This document shows, piece by piece, positions 61,514-61,658 of a stretch of DNA of 61,658 nucleotides. The notes below the pieces were generated by a model. It saw only the letters and a list, made by a program, of their open reading frames with translations. It was not told the origin of the DNA and did not search any database. Numbering within the stretch: the first letter of the stretch is position 1; each line of letters begins with the position of its first letter. The stretch is from Mesorhizobium loti. Lineage in GTDB: Bacteria; Pseudomonadota; Alphaproteobacteria; Rhizobiales; Rhizobiaceae. Made by a program: the position numbers and the translations under genes. The stretch covers positions 1 through 61,658 of the forward strand of contig NZ_LPWA01000122.1 of assembly GCF_001510895.1 (NCBI RefSeq), written 5' to 3'.

Positions 61514-61557
61514 AGCAAATCCGGGGAAAAGTGCGCAGCGATTTCCGTTTGGAAAAC
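61512..61557 (+). repeat. Dispersed hairpin repeat, second copy
   Basis: Same family as 17361-17410 (AAAGCAAAT.CC.GGAAAAGTG.GCAGCG...TTTCCG...GGAAA). Its right end is cut where the IS5-type element begins. Confidence 0.6.
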
Positions 61558-61658
61558 CCCTAGGCTGTAGTGACAATTTAATCATTTGAGCCAGAGCATG
61601 ATAGCTGCGAGCTTGACGAAGCCGAGGAAGTTTGCGGCGATTTTGTCGTAGCGCGTTG
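61558..61658 (-). mobile_element. End of an IS5-family insertion sequence, cut by the window edge
   Basis: On the minus strand the codons ending at 61582 encode NALRYDKIAANFLGFVKLAAIMLWLK followed by TGA, the C terminus of an IS5/IS427-type DDE transposase. The IS boundary lies near 61560, where CTAG and then GGCTGTAGTGACA (terminal-repeat-like) follow the interrupted hairpin repeat. Only the 3' end of the transposase gene is in the window. Confidence 0.75.

Overview
The window looks like chromosome from a Mesorhizobium-type alphaproteobacterium (Rhizobiales, Phyllobacteriaceae-like). The evidence is high GC, many dispersed GGGGGAGATG-type palindromes, a moc-like (rhizopine/inositol type) catabolic cluster, an HWE histidine kinase fused to CheB/CheR, clustered ligD-ku, Tat/UgpC-type sugar ABC genes, DUF1127 and DUF2934 micro-proteins and a solitary extra groEL. 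No rRNA, tRNA, CRISPR array or prophage is visible. The assignment rests on recognising gene families, not on a database search.

Layout. 0-1 kb: a TetR regulator with its own palindromic operator. 1-6 kb (minus strand): a signalling operon of stand-alone CheB, a fused CheB-CheR-coiled coil-PAS-HWE kinase, and a single-domain response regulator, with a candidate EcfG (general stress) promoter. 6.1-6.7 kb: a DUF559 nuclease gene closely bracketed by inverted palindromic repeats; a second, damaged copy of the same unit lies at 16.4-17.0 kb. 6.8-11.6 kb: an aldo/keto reductase, a polyprenyl-phosphate glycosyltransferase/methyltransferase/GtrA operon, and a convergent PIG-V-like mannosyltransferase operon. 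11.9-16.4 kb: LacI-type regulator, PanB-like enzyme, di-iron hydroxylase, MocB-like sugar-binding protein and MocE-like Rieske ferredoxin, which together resemble a rhizopine-type catabolic locus. 17-29.7 kb: single genes (VOC proteins, sulfotransferase, DUF2270, CPA2 antiporter with USP tail, LysE, ankyrin, MFS, LuxR-TPR regulator). 29.8-34.1 kb (minus): a complete sugar ABC importer with a LacI-type operator. 34.4-42.5 kb: DUF922 protein, FMO, Hsp20, GST, AKR, GNAT, groEL. 42.8-49.2 kb: DNA repair block with ligD, ku, a BRCT-like/TPR partner, a hydrolase and xthA. 49.2-49.9 kb: a gene-poor stretch hiding a 30-codon RiPP (lasso-leader type) precursor. 50-61 kb: WD40 protein, amidase, MFS/LysR pair, immunity-like small proteins, isochorismatase, GFA protein, amidohydrolase, and at the right edge an MscS remnant and the end of an IS5-family element.

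Two themes stand out. First, about twenty full copies of one palindromic unit occur. Its inner stem covaries between copies, many copies sit as head-to-head pairs around a conserved spacer, and two copies pair around a DUF559 nuclease gene. Second, at least six otherwise normal genes (CheB-CheR-HWE kinase, hydroxylase, LuxR-TPR regulator, ligD twice, LysR, GFA) are broken by single-base indels, several in short homopolymers. That is more likely residual sequencing error than real decay, so the affected genes are annotated across the shift.
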